A DNA stretch of 64,000 nucleotides. It comes from Heloderma charlesbogerti (lineage: Eukaryota; Chordata; Lepidosauria; Squamata; Helodermatidae). This document shows positions 19,175-29,905 of this stretch, piece by piece. Each line of letters opens with the position of its first letter. Position 1 is the first letter of the stretch. A model generated the notes under the pieces. It searched no databases. It was not told the DNA's origin and saw only the letters and a program-made list of their open reading frames with translations. Location: contig JANEZZ010003061.1 in NCBI GenBank assembly GCA_026122225.1, positions 2,170,001 through 2,234,000 on the forward strand, in the 5' to 3' direction. The position numbers were made by a program, and so were the translations under genes.

Positions 19175-21235
19175 AATTAGAGTGCAAACGGCGGAAGACT
19201 CTGAATTAATACAATCGAGAATCCATTTGCGATCTTATTCTGTGGCAGTGATGGCAGCAAATAAATCCTACTTCTCTACCACCATTGCATCTGCTCAGTG
19301 TCATCCAGTGGACCTCTTTCATGTGGTTAAAGGCCTCTTGGGTGTCGGCCTTGGAACCCAACAACTCCAACCCTCAAAGGCCTGCTGTGAACAATTTGCC
19401 AGACACTTTGCAGATAAAATCGCTCGTATTTGTGCTGTCTTGGATGCCATTGTTTTGACAGAGTCAGATATGGATGGAGCTGGTGCACCATCTAGTCATG
19501 TTATGGATACCTTTTGGCTTGTGCAACCTGAGGACTGCTTGGAGGACTGAGGCCTACTACCTGCCCTTTAGACCCTTGTCCATTCTGGCTTGTGAAATCT
19601 GCCAGAGCTGGATCAAATATCTGGACCTCTGAAGGTAAATGCCTTCTTGAGGAATGGTGAGGTCCCCGCAACTTTGAAAGAAGCTGTGGTGAGGCTCTTG
19701 TTTTAGAAACCAAATTTAGATCCTGTGGTTTCAGATAACTACCACCCCATGTCAAATGTGCAATTCTTGGGCAAGGTGCTGGAGTGTTTGGTAGCCTCAC
19801 AACTCCATCCTCATTTTGGATGAAACTGATTACCTAGATCCACTCCAATCAGGTTTCAGGCGTGGTTATGGGACTGAAACAGCCCTGGTTACCCTGGCTG
19901 ATGACTTATGCCAGGGAATGGATGGGGGAAGTGCAACCCTGTTGGTTCTTCTGGACCTCCCAGCGGCTTTTGTTACCATCGACCATCGTATCCTTATGGA
20001 TCATTTATCTGAATTGGGCTTGGGAGGCACAGTTTTAAAGTGGTTCTGGTCCTTTCTGGAGGAGCGCTCTCAGAAGGTGGTGCTGGGGGATTTCGGTTCC
20101 ACCCCATGGCCATTAGCCTGTGGGGTGCTGCAAGGTTCTATCTTGTCCCCCCATGCTTTTTAACATCTACATGAAACCGCTGGGGGAAGTCATCAAGATG
20201 TTTGGGCTGAAATGTCATCAGTATGTGGATGATACTCAGCTCCACCTCTCATTTCCATCTGCACTTCCAAGGGAGGCTGTGAAACTCTTGAACCAGTGTC
20301 TGGAGGTTGTTTTGGGATGGATGAGGGTGAAGAAGCTGAAACTTAATACAGACAAGACGGAGGCGCTGTGGGCTGGGAAACCAACTACTTTGGATAGAGG
20401 TTTACAATTGGCCTTAGACAGGGTTGCACTCCCCTTAAAAGACCAAGTGTGCAGTCTGGGAGCCCACCTGGACAATGAGCTAACTGGGGAAGCCCAGGTG
20501 GCTGCGGTGTCCAGGAGTGCCTTTTACCAGCTTAGGCTGGTACGCCAGCTGCAGCCCTATCTGGAGAGGATGGACTTTGCCTCAGTTATCCATGTACTAG
20601 TCACATCCAGGAACTGTACATGGGGCTGCCTTTGAAGATGTTTCAGAAATTTCAGCTGGTGCAGAATGCAGCTGCCCAAGTATTGGTTGGGGCAAGGCAA
20701 TTTGATCACATAATGCCTATACTGCACCATCTGGACTGGTTACCAGCGTGTTTCTTAGCCCAATTTAAAGTGCTGGTTTTGAGCTTTAAAGCCTTAAACA
20801 GTTTGGTACCAAGTTACTTGAAGGACTTCCTTCACCCATATCAGCCTGCCCATTCTTTAAGTTCAGAAAGAGAGGCCCTTCTCATTTGCCCACCCATGAG
20901 AGCAGTTAGGTGGGTGACCACATGCAAGAGAGCCTTCTCTGCAATGGCCCCACACCTTTGGAACAAGCTGCCAGGGGGGTCTGCCATGCTCCATCTTTGC
21001 AGTCTTAAGTAGGACTTGAAAACATATTATTTTACTGTAGCCTTCTCTTGATATGACTGCTGTTGTTGCTGGTTTTATTGTCGACTTTTATTGTTGTTTT
21101 TATTGCTATTTTATTGTGTTTATGTTTTTTGCGCTTTTAATATTTTAACTGCTTTTATGTATTTTATTGCTGTAAGCCGCCTTAGGTGGGTTTCTGCCCT
21201 GAAAGGCAGACAAGAATATTTTAACTAAATAAATA
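19175..21235 (+). pseudogene. L2-type LINE ORF2 (reverse transcriptase), decayed
   Basis: A 2-kb L2-like element. Frames at 19182-19550, 19816-20163, 20120-20635 and 20620-21012 together give an ORF2: endonuclease-RT linker, palm motif A (LLDLPAAFVTIDH, normally AFDTIDH), motif B (GVLQGSILSP), catalytic box QYVDD near 20219 (YADD in the copy at 32.5 kb) and C-terminal FKVLVLSFKALN and FSAMAPHLWNKLP. Stops or frameshifts near 19548, 19815, 20155 and 20610 make it non-functional. The 3' UTR ends in TAAATAAATAAAAA at about 21237. Confidence 0.85.
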
Positions 21236-21240
21236 AAAAC

Positions 21241-21300
21241 AGAATTCTGGACTAGATGGACCCTTGTTCTGATCTGGCAAAGCTTTTATGTTCTTATGAG
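21241..21300 (+). mobile_element. tRNA-SINE tail fragment
   Basis: GGACTAGATGGACCCTTGTTC followed by TCTGATCTGGCAAAGC resembles the 3' half of the tRNA-derived SINE type at 1161-1330, directly behind the L2 tail. Confidence 0.45.
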
Positions 21301-21374
21301 AGTGGCATGGGCACCACTGTTATCATTGGTGCAGTGGAGAGACTGCTGCCATGATTCCATAGTATAGAAAAAAT

Positions 21375-21827
21375 CATTCTAAGTATGGTTTTCCCAGTAG
21401 CAACGTATGGCTGTGAGAGCTGGACTATAAAGAAGGCTGAGCGCCGAAGAATTGATGCTTTCGAACTGTGGTGCTGGAGAAGACTCTTACAAGTCCCCTG
21501 GACTGCAAGGAGCGCAAATCAGTCAATCCTAAAAGAAATCAACCCTGACTGCTCATTGGAAGGACAGATACTGGAGCTGAAGCTCAAATATTTTGGCCAG
21601 CTAATGCGAAGAGAAAACTCACTGGAAAAGACCCTGATGCTGGGAAAGACTGAAGGCAAAAGGAGAAGGGGACGGCAGAGGATGAGATGGCTAGATAGCA
21701 TCACGGATGCAATGAATATGAACTTGAGCACGCTCCGGGAGAGAGCACAGGACAGGAAGGCCTGGCGTGCTATGGTCCATGGGGTCACGAAGAGTCGGAC
21801 ATGACTGAATGACTGAACAACAACAAT
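21375..21827 (+). pseudogene. BovB (RTE-clade) LINE, 3' part
   Basis: The frame 21385-21804 encodes the C-terminus of a BovB ORF2, beyond the reverse-transcriptase core: YGCESWTIKKAERRRIDAFE, LWCWRRLLQVPWTA, EGQILELKLKYFGQLMRR, RQRMRWLDSITDAMNM, KAWRAMVHGVTKSRT. The 3' end GGACATGACTGAATGACTG followed by AACAACAACAA is the BovB tail. 5'-truncated. BovB is known for patchy distribution in squamates and ruminants, attributed to horizontal transfer. Confidence 0.9.
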
Positions 21828-21829
21828 GT

Positions 21830-22454
21830 GTTTAACTTTAGATTACCTGACTTGGTGATTACCAAATGTATGCTACTGAGTGATTAATTGACATTGGCAA
21901 GAAATAAGTCAGTTGTTCACCAGTACCATAAACTGGTGTTTTCCAAAGGAACAGCCATGTTTGTCTGTTGCAGCAAAGAAGGCCAAAACCCCTGTAACAC
22001 CTTTAAGGCAATTTTGTTTATGGCATCAGATGCTGTAAGCAACAGCATACTTCTCAAAGGCATAGTATCCACTCTGATCCCAGAAAATATAGTCTTCTTT
22101 TTAAAAACTAAAAAGTTAGTCTTTAAGGTGCTAGAGGTTTGTCTGTGCTGTTGATTTATGGATGTCACAAAGGCTATATTGTGGTAGTTTGAAAAGAAAG
22201 ATTTTGTACATAAGGGTAATATACGTAGACAAAGTAAGTTTCCCCATTCCCACACATTTCATTCACCTCAGTAGAAATCTTAGAGTTCCCTATTGATATG
22301 TGCCACAAATAGCGTGAGAGTCTTCAAGAGAAACCCATAGATTACACTTTAAATTATGACCACAGTGGGTGTTTCTGTCCTTTAGCCAGATACTGATTGG
22401 GCAGGTGGGTGAGTGGAACCAGAGCCACCCATAAGTTGATCTGATGTAAGGCAG
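21830..22454. other. No recognised feature; SINE-tail scrap at the end
   Basis: Anonymous sequence; GATCTGATGTAAGGCAGC near 22439 resembles the SINE tail, interrupted by the hAT-like element that follows. Confidence 0.4.
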
Positions 22455-22462
22455 CTTTCTAT

Positions 22463-22863
22463 TAGGGATGCTGGAGATATTTCGAGACGGATTAAAATGA
22501 GCTTGGATTTCTATGAATTCAACTTGAGGAATCTACTGCAGGGCGCCCCCCTCAGGCCGTGCGGAGTCCGTAAACTTTCGGATTTTTTTTACTTTCTTGA
22601 AATTTGTGCATATAAATCCGTAGAAAAATACATACGTTTCTGCTGAGGAAACATTGAATGGAATGCGGGGCAATACACTAAATGTTACGTACTTAGTTAA
22701 ATTATGTAAATACTTACCTAAATATTGACGTAATTATTTCCATATTTTTCTGCATGACGAAAAAAATATTCGCATCCATCTGAGGGCGGATGACAGAACG
22801 AAAGGCACCGAACAATCCGTGAAACACAGATGGAGCAGATTTTACACAGTCCATACATCCCTA
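22463..22863. mobile_element. hAT-like MITE with TAGGGATG ends
   Basis: The 401-bp element has ends TAGGGATGCTGG... and ...CATACATCCCTA. Flanks CTTTCTAT (22455-22462) and CATTCTAT (22864-22871) match at 7 of 8 positions. The ends are like those of the palindrome-chain elements, but the interior differs: A+T-rich, containing AAATATTGACGTAATTATTT. It lies inside a tRNA-SINE tail. Confidence 0.75.
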
Positions 22864-22871
22864 CATTCTAT

Positions 22872-23615
22872 GTCCTATTGATCTATATCAAGACAATTGA
22901 TACAAGGCATCTTATTGTATACTGTACATTGCTCTCATTTGTGTTTGCATTTTCCCTCTTTCCGCACAAAACATCTAGCCATGGCTAATTTGTCTCACTT
23001 GGTTATGGCAAAACCAGCTGAGCATGTCTGGACTTCATTGTGTCCGTTTCTTCCCTTTACCATCTTTTTATAGGCCTTGTGGGATGATAACTTGCAGATC
23101 TGATTACAAATCTGTTCTAAATGAGAAACAAGAAACATTTCCTTTTTTATTGCTGGAGTTCTTCATTTCGTGCTAAGTATGCAGGTTTATATAAGAAAAT
23201 GGAGCAAAAAAAAGTAATTCACAGAGATTAAATGATGTGGAATAAAGCCTCCAAAACCTGTAATTGAAAGTGACAGAAACATTAGTTTTGAAACTAGTAA
23301 CATTTAATCACACAGATTATACGGAAGCGTAATTTTTGTATGTTGTTTTTCTTTGATAGAATTTACATTTTAATCTGTTGAGACAGCTAATCACTTTTGT
23401 CTGCCAGGAGCCTGTCAGAATATGTAAAAGCACTAGGAGTGAGGAGGCAGACTAGGGTTTTCTGAAACACTAAAGGGGTGACTTCCATTAGCTTCTGTTT
23501 GTGCGTTCATAACATTACATGGACAATTTTCATGTCCCTTCATGCTGGCTAACCTTGGCAGTCTTTAAAGCCAACCACATTGGTGTTGTGATGGCCATCA
23601 ACGTGGATGACTTTA
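22872..23615. other. No recognised feature
   Basis: A+T-rich anonymous sequence without recognisable repeats or genes. Confidence 0.45.
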
Positions 23616-23617
23616 AA

Positions 23618-23668
23618 AGGGAATCACGAAGAGTCGGACACGACTGAACGACTGAACAACAACAACAA
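23618..23668 (+). mobile_element. BovB-type 3' end fragment
   Basis: CACGAAGAGTCGGACACGAC, TGAACGACTGAAC and (AAC)n, the common 3' end of BovB LINEs. Confidence 0.75.
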
Positions 23669-23684
23669 AGACAAATTAATGGAG

Positions 23685-23910
23685 GATAAGGCTATCAATG
23701 ATGATTAGTCCTGATGGTTGTATGTTTCCTCCAGATCCAATACCAGTTTCTGGGGAATGCAAGTGGAAGGATACTATTGCACTCATGTGCTACTTATGAA
23801 CTTCCCATAGGCAGCTGATTGCCCACTGTGTGAACAGAATGCTGGATTACGTAGGCCTTTGGTCCAGAATGGCTCTTCTTATGTTCTTAAGAACAAAAAA
23901 GCTGTCTATG
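23685..23910 (-). repeat. 'CAGTGGCCA' family repeat, reverse copy
   Basis: In reverse it carries the order CACAGTGGGCAATCAGCTG, GGAAGTTCATAAGTAGCAC, GCATTCCCCAGAAACTGG and TAGCCTTATCCTCC, matching the 31445 copy. Confidence 0.5.
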
Positions 23911-23923
23911 TTCAGTCAAGATA

Positions 23924-24147
23924 CAGTCAGGGCCAGAAATATTGGAACAAGGATAACTGTTTTGGCAGTTGGCCTCTGTACACCACCACATTGAAGTTGA
24001 AAGGAAACACACCCAGATAGGAGTGAAGTCAGGACTGTCAGCTGTAATTCAAGGGGTTTGACAAAGTGGGGCACTAACCATTCAGGAAGGACAGCCAGTG
24101 GCTTACACACACACCCATTGTTGGTGGCTCATAGGTAATGGAACGAA
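23924..24147 (+). repeat. Left terminal inverted repeat of Tc1 element
   Basis: Pairs with 25346-25573 almost base for base over its outer 100 bp (CAGTCAGGGCCAGAAATATT...). Inner parts diverge slightly and end near the block GTTGGTGGCTCATA.GTAATGGAAC. Confidence 0.85.
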
Positions 24148-24282
24148 TGGCTGACAAGCAGCTGCATGGCCAGGTGTGGCCTGTTTCCTGGGTACCCCAT
24201 GACCAATCAAGCAGATAAAAGGCCTGGAGGTGGTCCTGAGTGTTACATTTACATTTAGTTGCTGTTCATTGGAACTCCCAAC

Positions 24283-25318
24283 ATGAGGTCCAAAGAGGTG
24301 TCTATGCAAGTGAAGGAGGCCATCATTAGGCTGAGGAAACAAATAAACCCATCAGAGAGATAGCAAAAACAGTGGGAGTGGCCAGTACAACAGTTTGGAA
24401 CATCCTGAAAAAGAAGGAATTAACTGGCAAGCTCAGCAACAGCAAAAGGCCTGGAAGACCACGGAAGACAACTAAAGTAGATGACCACAGAATTCTGCTC
24501 ATGGTGAAGAGGAACCCTTTCACAACATCTAGCCAGGTCAAGAATGCTCTTGAGGAGGTAGGCATGTCATTGTCAACATCTGCGGTCAAGAGATGGCTTT
24601 ATGAATGTAAATACAGAGTCTTCACAACAAGGTGCAAACCACTGGTAACGCTCAAGAACCAAAAGGCCAGATTAGCCTTTGCCACCAAACACCTAAAAAT
24701 CCTGCCCAGTTCTGGAACAAGATTCTTTGGACTGATGAAACCAAGATTAACTTGTGCCAGAATGATGGGAAGAGAAAAGTATGGAGAAGGAAAGGATCAG
24801 CTCATGATCCAAAGCATACCACATCATCTGTCAAACATGGTGGAGGCAGTGTTATGGCATGTGCATGGATGGCTGCCAATGGAATCGGGTCACTGGTGTT
24901 TATTGATGACCTGAGTGCTGATAAAAGCAGCAGGATGAATTCTGAAGTGTATAGGGCTATACTTTCTGCTCAGATTCAGCCGAATGCTGCCAAACTGATA
25001 GGGTGCCGCTTCATATTGCAGATGGATAATGACCCAAAACATGCAGCAGAAGCTACCCAAGAGTTTCTCAAGGCAAAGAAGTGGGATGTTCTTCAAAGGC
25101 CAAGTCAGTCACCTGATCTCCACCCAATAGAGCATGCTTTTCACTTCCTGAAGACAAGACTGAAGGCAGAAAGATGCACAAACAAGCAGCAGCTGAAGGC
25201 AGCTGCAGTAAAGACCTGGCAAAGCACCTTGAGGGAGGAAACTCAGCATTTGGTTATGTCCATGGGTTCCAGACTTCAGGCACTCATTGACTGCAAAGGA
25301 TTTTCATCCAGGTATTAA
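24283..25318 (+). pseudogene. Tc1-type transposase, two frameshifts
   Basis: The transposase would bind the terminal repeats and cut and paste the element at TA sites. The start is chosen at the ATG at 24283 (MRSKEVSMQVKEAIIRLRKQ); the frame then breaks near 24343 and resumes as KTVGVASTTVWNILKKKE, a helix-turn-helix, followed by the GRPRKTT linker of the paired-like DNA-binding region. A second break lies near 24703. Past it are the DD34E catalytic residues: WTDETK, MDNDPKH and HPIEHAF, with 34 residues between the second D and E. It ends at TAA 25316-25318. Expected length is about 340 residues, usual for the family. All three catalytic residues survive, so the inactivation seems fairly recent. 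Confidence 0.92.
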
Positions 25319-25345
25319 AGGCGATCCTTCAATTTGAAATGATGT

Positions 25346-25573
25346 TGGTTTGTTCCATTACTTATGAGCCACCAACGATGGGGGGGGGGGGTATGCCACG
25401 GGCTGTGTTTCCTGAATGGTTATGCCCCACTTTTGTCAAAGTCCTTGAATTACAGCTGAAAGTCCTGACTTTGCTCCCATCTGGGTGTGTTTCCTTTCAA
25501 CTTCAATGTGGTGGTGTACAGAGGCCAACTGCCAAAACAGTTATCCTTGTTCCATTATTTCTGGCCCTGACTG
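25346..25573 (-). repeat. Right terminal inverted repeat of Tc1 element
   Basis: Reverse complement of 23924-24147; a short G run near 25381-25390 is the clearest difference. Confidence 0.85.
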
Positions 25574-27300
25574 TATGAGTTCTTTGAGAACTCTAGGATG
25601 GATACCATCTAGCACCTTTGAGGGCTAAATGCATTCCCTAAAGTAGCACACTGTTTTAACTGTTTTATTGTTTTAGATTTTAAATTGGTATTAGCTTGCT
25701 TAATGGTTTAATATGTTTTTAGCTGTTTAAATTATTTATTGTTTTATACTGTCTAAATTTATTTTATCTGTACGCAGCCCTGAGATCCTAATGATATAGA
25801 GAGGGATATAAATGTTTTAAATAAATAAAAAAATAAACCTGGGCCTGGTGATTTGTTTGCTTTCAATTTATCAATAAGGTCGAGAACTTCATCCTTTGTT
25901 GTCACTATTTGCTTCAGTTCTTCAGACTTCCTTCCTGAAAACATCAGTTCAGGCACAGGTATCTGTCCTATATCTTCTCCTGACCAATGAAAAGAATTTA
26001 TTCAGCTTCCCTGCATTCTCCTTGCCCTCCTTCAGTACTCCTTTAACTCCATTGTCCTCCAATGGTCCAACTGCCTCCATAGCTGGTTTTCTGCTTCTGA
26101 GATATTTAAAGAATTCTTTATTGCTGGCCTTGATGTTGTTAGCAATATGCTCTTCAAAAGGCTGTTTTGCATCTCTTATTGTTTTTTGCATCGCCTTTGT
26201 GCAAGTTTGTGCTCCCTTTTGTTTTCCCCACTTGGGCAAGACTTCCATTTTCTGAAGGAAGGTCTCTTTTCTCTAATAGTTTCCTTAACACTGCTCATTA
26301 ACTATGCAGCGACCTCTTGGACTTGGTGCTACCTTTCATAACCTGTGGTATACATTTTAGCTGGGCTTCTATTATTGTGGTTTTGTGTAATCTCCAAGCA
26401 TTTTGAAGGGATTTAATCCTCTTGACTCCCCCTTTTAACTTCCTTTTCACCAGTTCCGTCATTTTAGAGAAGTTTCCTCTTTGAAGTCAAATGTGACTGT
26501 GTTAGATTTCCCGGGCAATTCTCTACTTAAATATATATTCAATCTGATAGCACTGTGGTCACTGTTTCACTGTTTCCAATTGGTTCAACAGTGGTTATAT
26601 CTTGTACTAGGTCCTGGGTGACACCATTTAGGATTAAATCCGAGGTTACCTCCCCTCTGGTCAGTTCCATAACCAACTGTTCTAGGGCATTGTTTAGGGC
26701 ATCAAGAAATTTAACCTCTTTGTCATGACTGGAACATGCATTTATCCAGTCAATGTGGGGGCAATTGAAGTCAACCATTAGTACAACACTTTCTGGTTTG
26801 GAGGGCTCCCTGATTTCATTTTCCATCTCAAGGTCACTCTGAGCATTCTGGCCTGGGGCACAATAGCATGTTCCTATCACTAAATTAGTTTTGGAGCCTG
26901 GTATTGTCACCCACAGCACTTCTGTGGAAGAGCCTACCCCTTTTAGGAGTTCTAATCTGCTCGACGCTATGCCCTCTTTCACGTACAGGGCAACACCTCC
27001 CCCAGTATGCCCTTCCCTGTCCTTCCTGTAGAGTATGTATCCACAGGTGACTGTATCCCACTGGTTCTCTCTGTTCCACCAGGTTTTGTAATGGCTCGGA
27101 GGCTTCTAGCATGTGCATAGAAACACCTATCCACAGTGTCCCTCCCCAGATGCCTCTGGTGTGTGCATCCTTTGCTATGGGACTTTGGTCTCTTTGTGCA
27201 TGTGGGACTGATAAATGCTCATTTTGCCTTTTGTTTTTTACTCTGCTAAACTGCCTTTCTAACAGGAGGCAGCAATACCAAATAATTCCCATCAGGCCCA
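25574..27300 (-). pseudogene. CR1 LINE ORF2 fragment, split by an L2 piece
   Basis: Minus strand. From high to low coordinates: a leader (27110-27300); endonuclease pieces with GGGVALYVKEGIASSR near 26980, VVLMVDFNCPHIDW and the variable C-terminus (26539-26982); the linker FFKYLRSRKPAMEAVGPLED (25949-26248); and the reverse-transcriptase entry motif KSPGPDGIHPRVLKEL. That last motif is cut by an L2 fragment at 25611-25838; its second half lies at 25574-25610. Stops and frameshifts are frequent. The catalytic reverse-transcriptase core is absent; the copy ends at the Tc1 element. Confidence 0.85.
25611..25838 (+). mobile_element. L2-type LINE 3' end inserted in CR1
   Basis: A T-rich UTR ending CGCAGCCCTGAGATCC, GAGGGATATAAATG and (AAAT)n. 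CR1 coding sequence continues on both sides, so this is the younger insertion. Confidence 0.75.
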
Positions 27301-27392
27301 GTAGTAGACCACGTGCTTTACAAGGTGCCGCCAGTACAGGATTACAGCTAGTAAGACTGGGAAAACTGCTGACAAAGTGGATAAACCAATTG

Positions 27393-27432
27393 TCTGATTC
27401 AGTACAAGGCAGTATCTTATATGTAAACTCAG
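27393..27432 (+). mobile_element. tRNA-SINE tail fragment
   Basis: GTCTGATTCAGTACAAGGCAG resembles the tail of the SINE at 1161-1330 and lies immediately left of the palindrome-chain element. Confidence 0.5.
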
Positions 27433-27440
27433 GTCCCTAG

Positions 27441-28342
27441 TAGGGGTGCACGAAAGTCACTTACCTGGTCTCGCAGCTTTTCGCGGTGGGGGGGAGGCGC
27501 TTCGCTGCTCCCCCCGCGAAGTTCAGGCCGGGGGGGGAGGCTTCCTGCCTCGCCTGGCCGAAATTCAGGCCGGGGGGGAGGCTTCCCACCTCGCCCGGCC
27601 GAAATTCAGGCCGGGGAGGAGGCGCCTCGCCCCTTTAAAAAAAAAAAAAAACGCCCCCGTGATAGGCTACGTGACGATTAACGTAGCCTATCACGGCTAG
27701 ATCTGCAAAGTCAGCCATGATAGGCTACGTAAATCGTCACATAGCCTATCACGGGTGACTTAAAAAAAAAAAAAAAAGCGCGTACGCGAATGGCGGCCCC
27801 CATAGGGAGCCGCCATTCGTGTTCCTTATTTGGTCACTGTAGTCTACGTCAATCTTTACGTAGACTATGGCGAAAATAATTTACGTAGACTACAGCGACC
27901 AAATAAGGAATGGGAATGGCCTGGCGGCTCCCTATGGGGGCCGCCATTATCCGTACGCGCTTTTTTTTTTTAAAGTCACCCGTGATAGGCTACGTGACGA
28001 TTTACGTAGTCTATCACGGCTGACTTTGCAAATCTAGCCGTGATAGGCTACGTTAATTGTCACGTAGCCTATCACGGGGGCATTTTTTTTTCTTTTATTG
28101 GAATGGCGGCGGCGGCAGCCGGTCGAAAGACCGGCTGCCGCTCTCGCCCCGGACGAAGACCCGACGAACCGCCGGCCGGACCCGCCGCCGGGAGGGACAT
28201 TCGCCAAAGGTAAGTCCCGTCCCGGGGGGGGTGCGGGGGGCAGGGGGGTGCGGAGAATTTCTCCCTGAAACTTGTTCGGGGGGCTGAACACGTTGGCGCT
28301 CGGCCCCCCGAAGTTTCGGGGAGAAATTCTCCGCCAACCCTA
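27441..28342 (-). mobile_element. Palindrome-chain hAT-like element, copy 3
   Basis: The 902-bp copy is in opposite orientation to copies 1 and 2: its left end TAGGGGTGCACGAAAGTCAC corresponds to their right end, and its right end matches their left (GAATTTCTCCGCC...AACCCTA, next to GCGCTCGGCCCCCCGAA). The flanks GTCCCTAG (27433-27440 and 28343-28350) are identical. About 27655-28085 is one large palindrome centred near 27870, built from smaller ones (GTGATAGGCTACGTGACGA type; ACGCGAATGGCGGC type; GTAGTCTACGTCAATC type). The left flank has three related G+C-rich units (27505-27625, GAAATTCAGGCCGGGG). No protein. Confidence 0.85.
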
Positions 28343-28475
28343 GTCCCTAGGCAGATGCTTTTACATCTCTTTGTCACAATTTGTATCTTTAGGGAAAAGT
28401 TTCATGCCCCTGGTATTTGGACGTACACACTCACCTGGGAGGAAGACCCATTAAATTCAGGGGACAGATTTTGTG

Positions 28476-28650
28476 ATGGCTATACTTGTAGTATCAGAGG
28501 CAGTTGCAGGGGGACACATGCGGGAGGATCCTATTGCACACGTGTCCTATTTGTGGGCTTTCCACAGGCAGCTGGTTGGCCACTGTGGGGAAAAAGGGTA
28601 TTGGACCCTTGGTCTGATCCAGTGTGGTTCTTCTTACGCTTTTGTGGTTT
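28476..28650 (-). repeat. 'CAGTGGCCA' family repeat, reverse copy
   Basis: Reversed it shows GGATCAGACCAAGGGTCC, CACAGTGGCCAACCAGCTGCC and GGAAAGCCCACAAATAGG, as in the 31445 copy. SINE-like bases at its right edge. Confidence 0.55.
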
Positions 28651-28724
28651 GGCAGTGCATGGATGAGCTTGTGTTGTGGTGGGAATGGGGCTGAGTGTGG
28701 CAAACCTCTCCCTTTGCAAAGGTA

Positions 28725-28800
28725 GCAAGATGCAAAAGAGGACAGGGTTCCTGCACCTTTTATAATTGTGTAGAAGAAGGAATTTCAACAGGTATAGGTG
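28725..28800 (+). repeat. Interspersed repeat shared with 6.6 kb
   Basis: Matches the reverse strand of 6587-6690 (GATGCAAAAGAGGACAGGG, CTGCACCTTTTATAATTGT). Confidence 0.5.
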
Positions 28801-29529
28801 TTTTTCCAAAGCCCCCCTTCTGAGTGCAGAGGGCTCCCCTGCAAAGTGCAGTTTTTGCTTACAGCCTCATCACCTGAGTCCCCCTTTGTGAGTGCCAAAA
28901 CATGAGGCCAGAGAGGTATGGCCCCATGCCACATAACCTGGCATCTGAATTATGGGCTGCCAGTATGGGGTTTATATATTGATAGTGGTGTGCTATGATT
29001 GGGTGCTGGGTTACACCATATCCTGAGCACTGTCATTCCAGGGTGGGCTTGGCAAGTGATGGTGGGGCAGCATTTCAGAAGTTTTGTGAGTGAGTGTGTG
29101 TGTGTGTGTGTGTGTCCCACTGAACGCTATAGGTATCATTTTGGTTTCACCAGCCCTTGACCAGATGTAACTTTTAAGTGTTCAAAGCGAGTGTGTCCTT
29201 GGAATGGGGAGCATGTAGAACTACCCCTGACCCATGCCCTGCCCAAACTACAACCCTTTCTGGCCCCTCCACTGGCAACTTTGTCCCAGCAGGGTTGATC
29301 TGGCATCAATTTCTGTGTCAGCAAATGGAAGGGGATCCACAGGTGGCGCTCGACAGAAGGCATTTTCTGCCAGGGGGTGCCTTCCACCTCATCCTAACTC
29401 ACTCTAGCTGGTGGATCTCTAGGTTAGGACTGCACTATAAGAACCGAGTGACAATAAACAAAGATTCACTATGTCATAAAAACAAATAAGTTTTAAAATT
29501 AGGGTGGTCAGAATGCAAGAATCTTACAA
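28801..29529. other. No recognised gene; (TG)n microsatellite
   Basis: A TG-rich run lies at about 29089-29115. Nothing else recognised. Confidence 0.45.
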
Positions 29530-29905
29530 AGAGCATTTCTACAAGAGGCATTTATTGTGTGCTCGTGATGATTCCTCACTCATGGTAGTTTGCAGGTGCT
29601 TGACATGATGTCGTCCTCCTCCAGGGCTTCTCCCATGCTTTGCAACCATTATAGTTTGTTTCTTAACGAAGAAAGTCTGGTATTTTTGTGAATGGCGGCA
29701 TGAAACCCTTGTGTATTCCCACAATTCTGCTATACCACAGCACCACCTAGTGATTGTAGAATGGAACATATAGAAAGGCAGAGAAAGACCCCCCCCCCCC
29801 GAAAATAACATGTGTAAAGGAGCTGAGCTAAATTCCACAAAGAATCTGGAAGCAGAAGCCTTGCTAAAGTGGTGGGTTAAAAGCCCCATGTAGAAAAGCC
29901 TAAAG
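29530..29905. mobile_element. MITE-like repeat, GGGCTTTTCTACA family
   Basis: Ends GCATTTCTACAAGAGGC (left) and, reversed, GGCTTTTCTACATGGGGC. Shares CACAGCACCACCTAGTG with the copies at 10533, 35236 and 58154. A C run lies near 29790. Target duplication not resolved. Confidence 0.6.

Larger units (their letters stand above)
23924..25573 (+). mobile_element. Tc1/mariner element with long terminal inverted repeats
   Basis: A complete-looking 1650-bp element flanked by TA dinucleotides (23922-23923 and 25574-25575), the Tc1/mariner target. Inverted repeats of about 220 bp (23924-24147 and 25346-25573) start CAGTCAGGGCCAGAAAT and are nearly identical. Between them lies one transposase reading frame, broken twice. 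Overall layout resembles the IR/DR subgroup to which Sleeping Beauty belongs. It sits at the truncated end of a CR1 fragment. The frame breaks mean it cannot encode an intact transposase. Confidence 0.92.
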
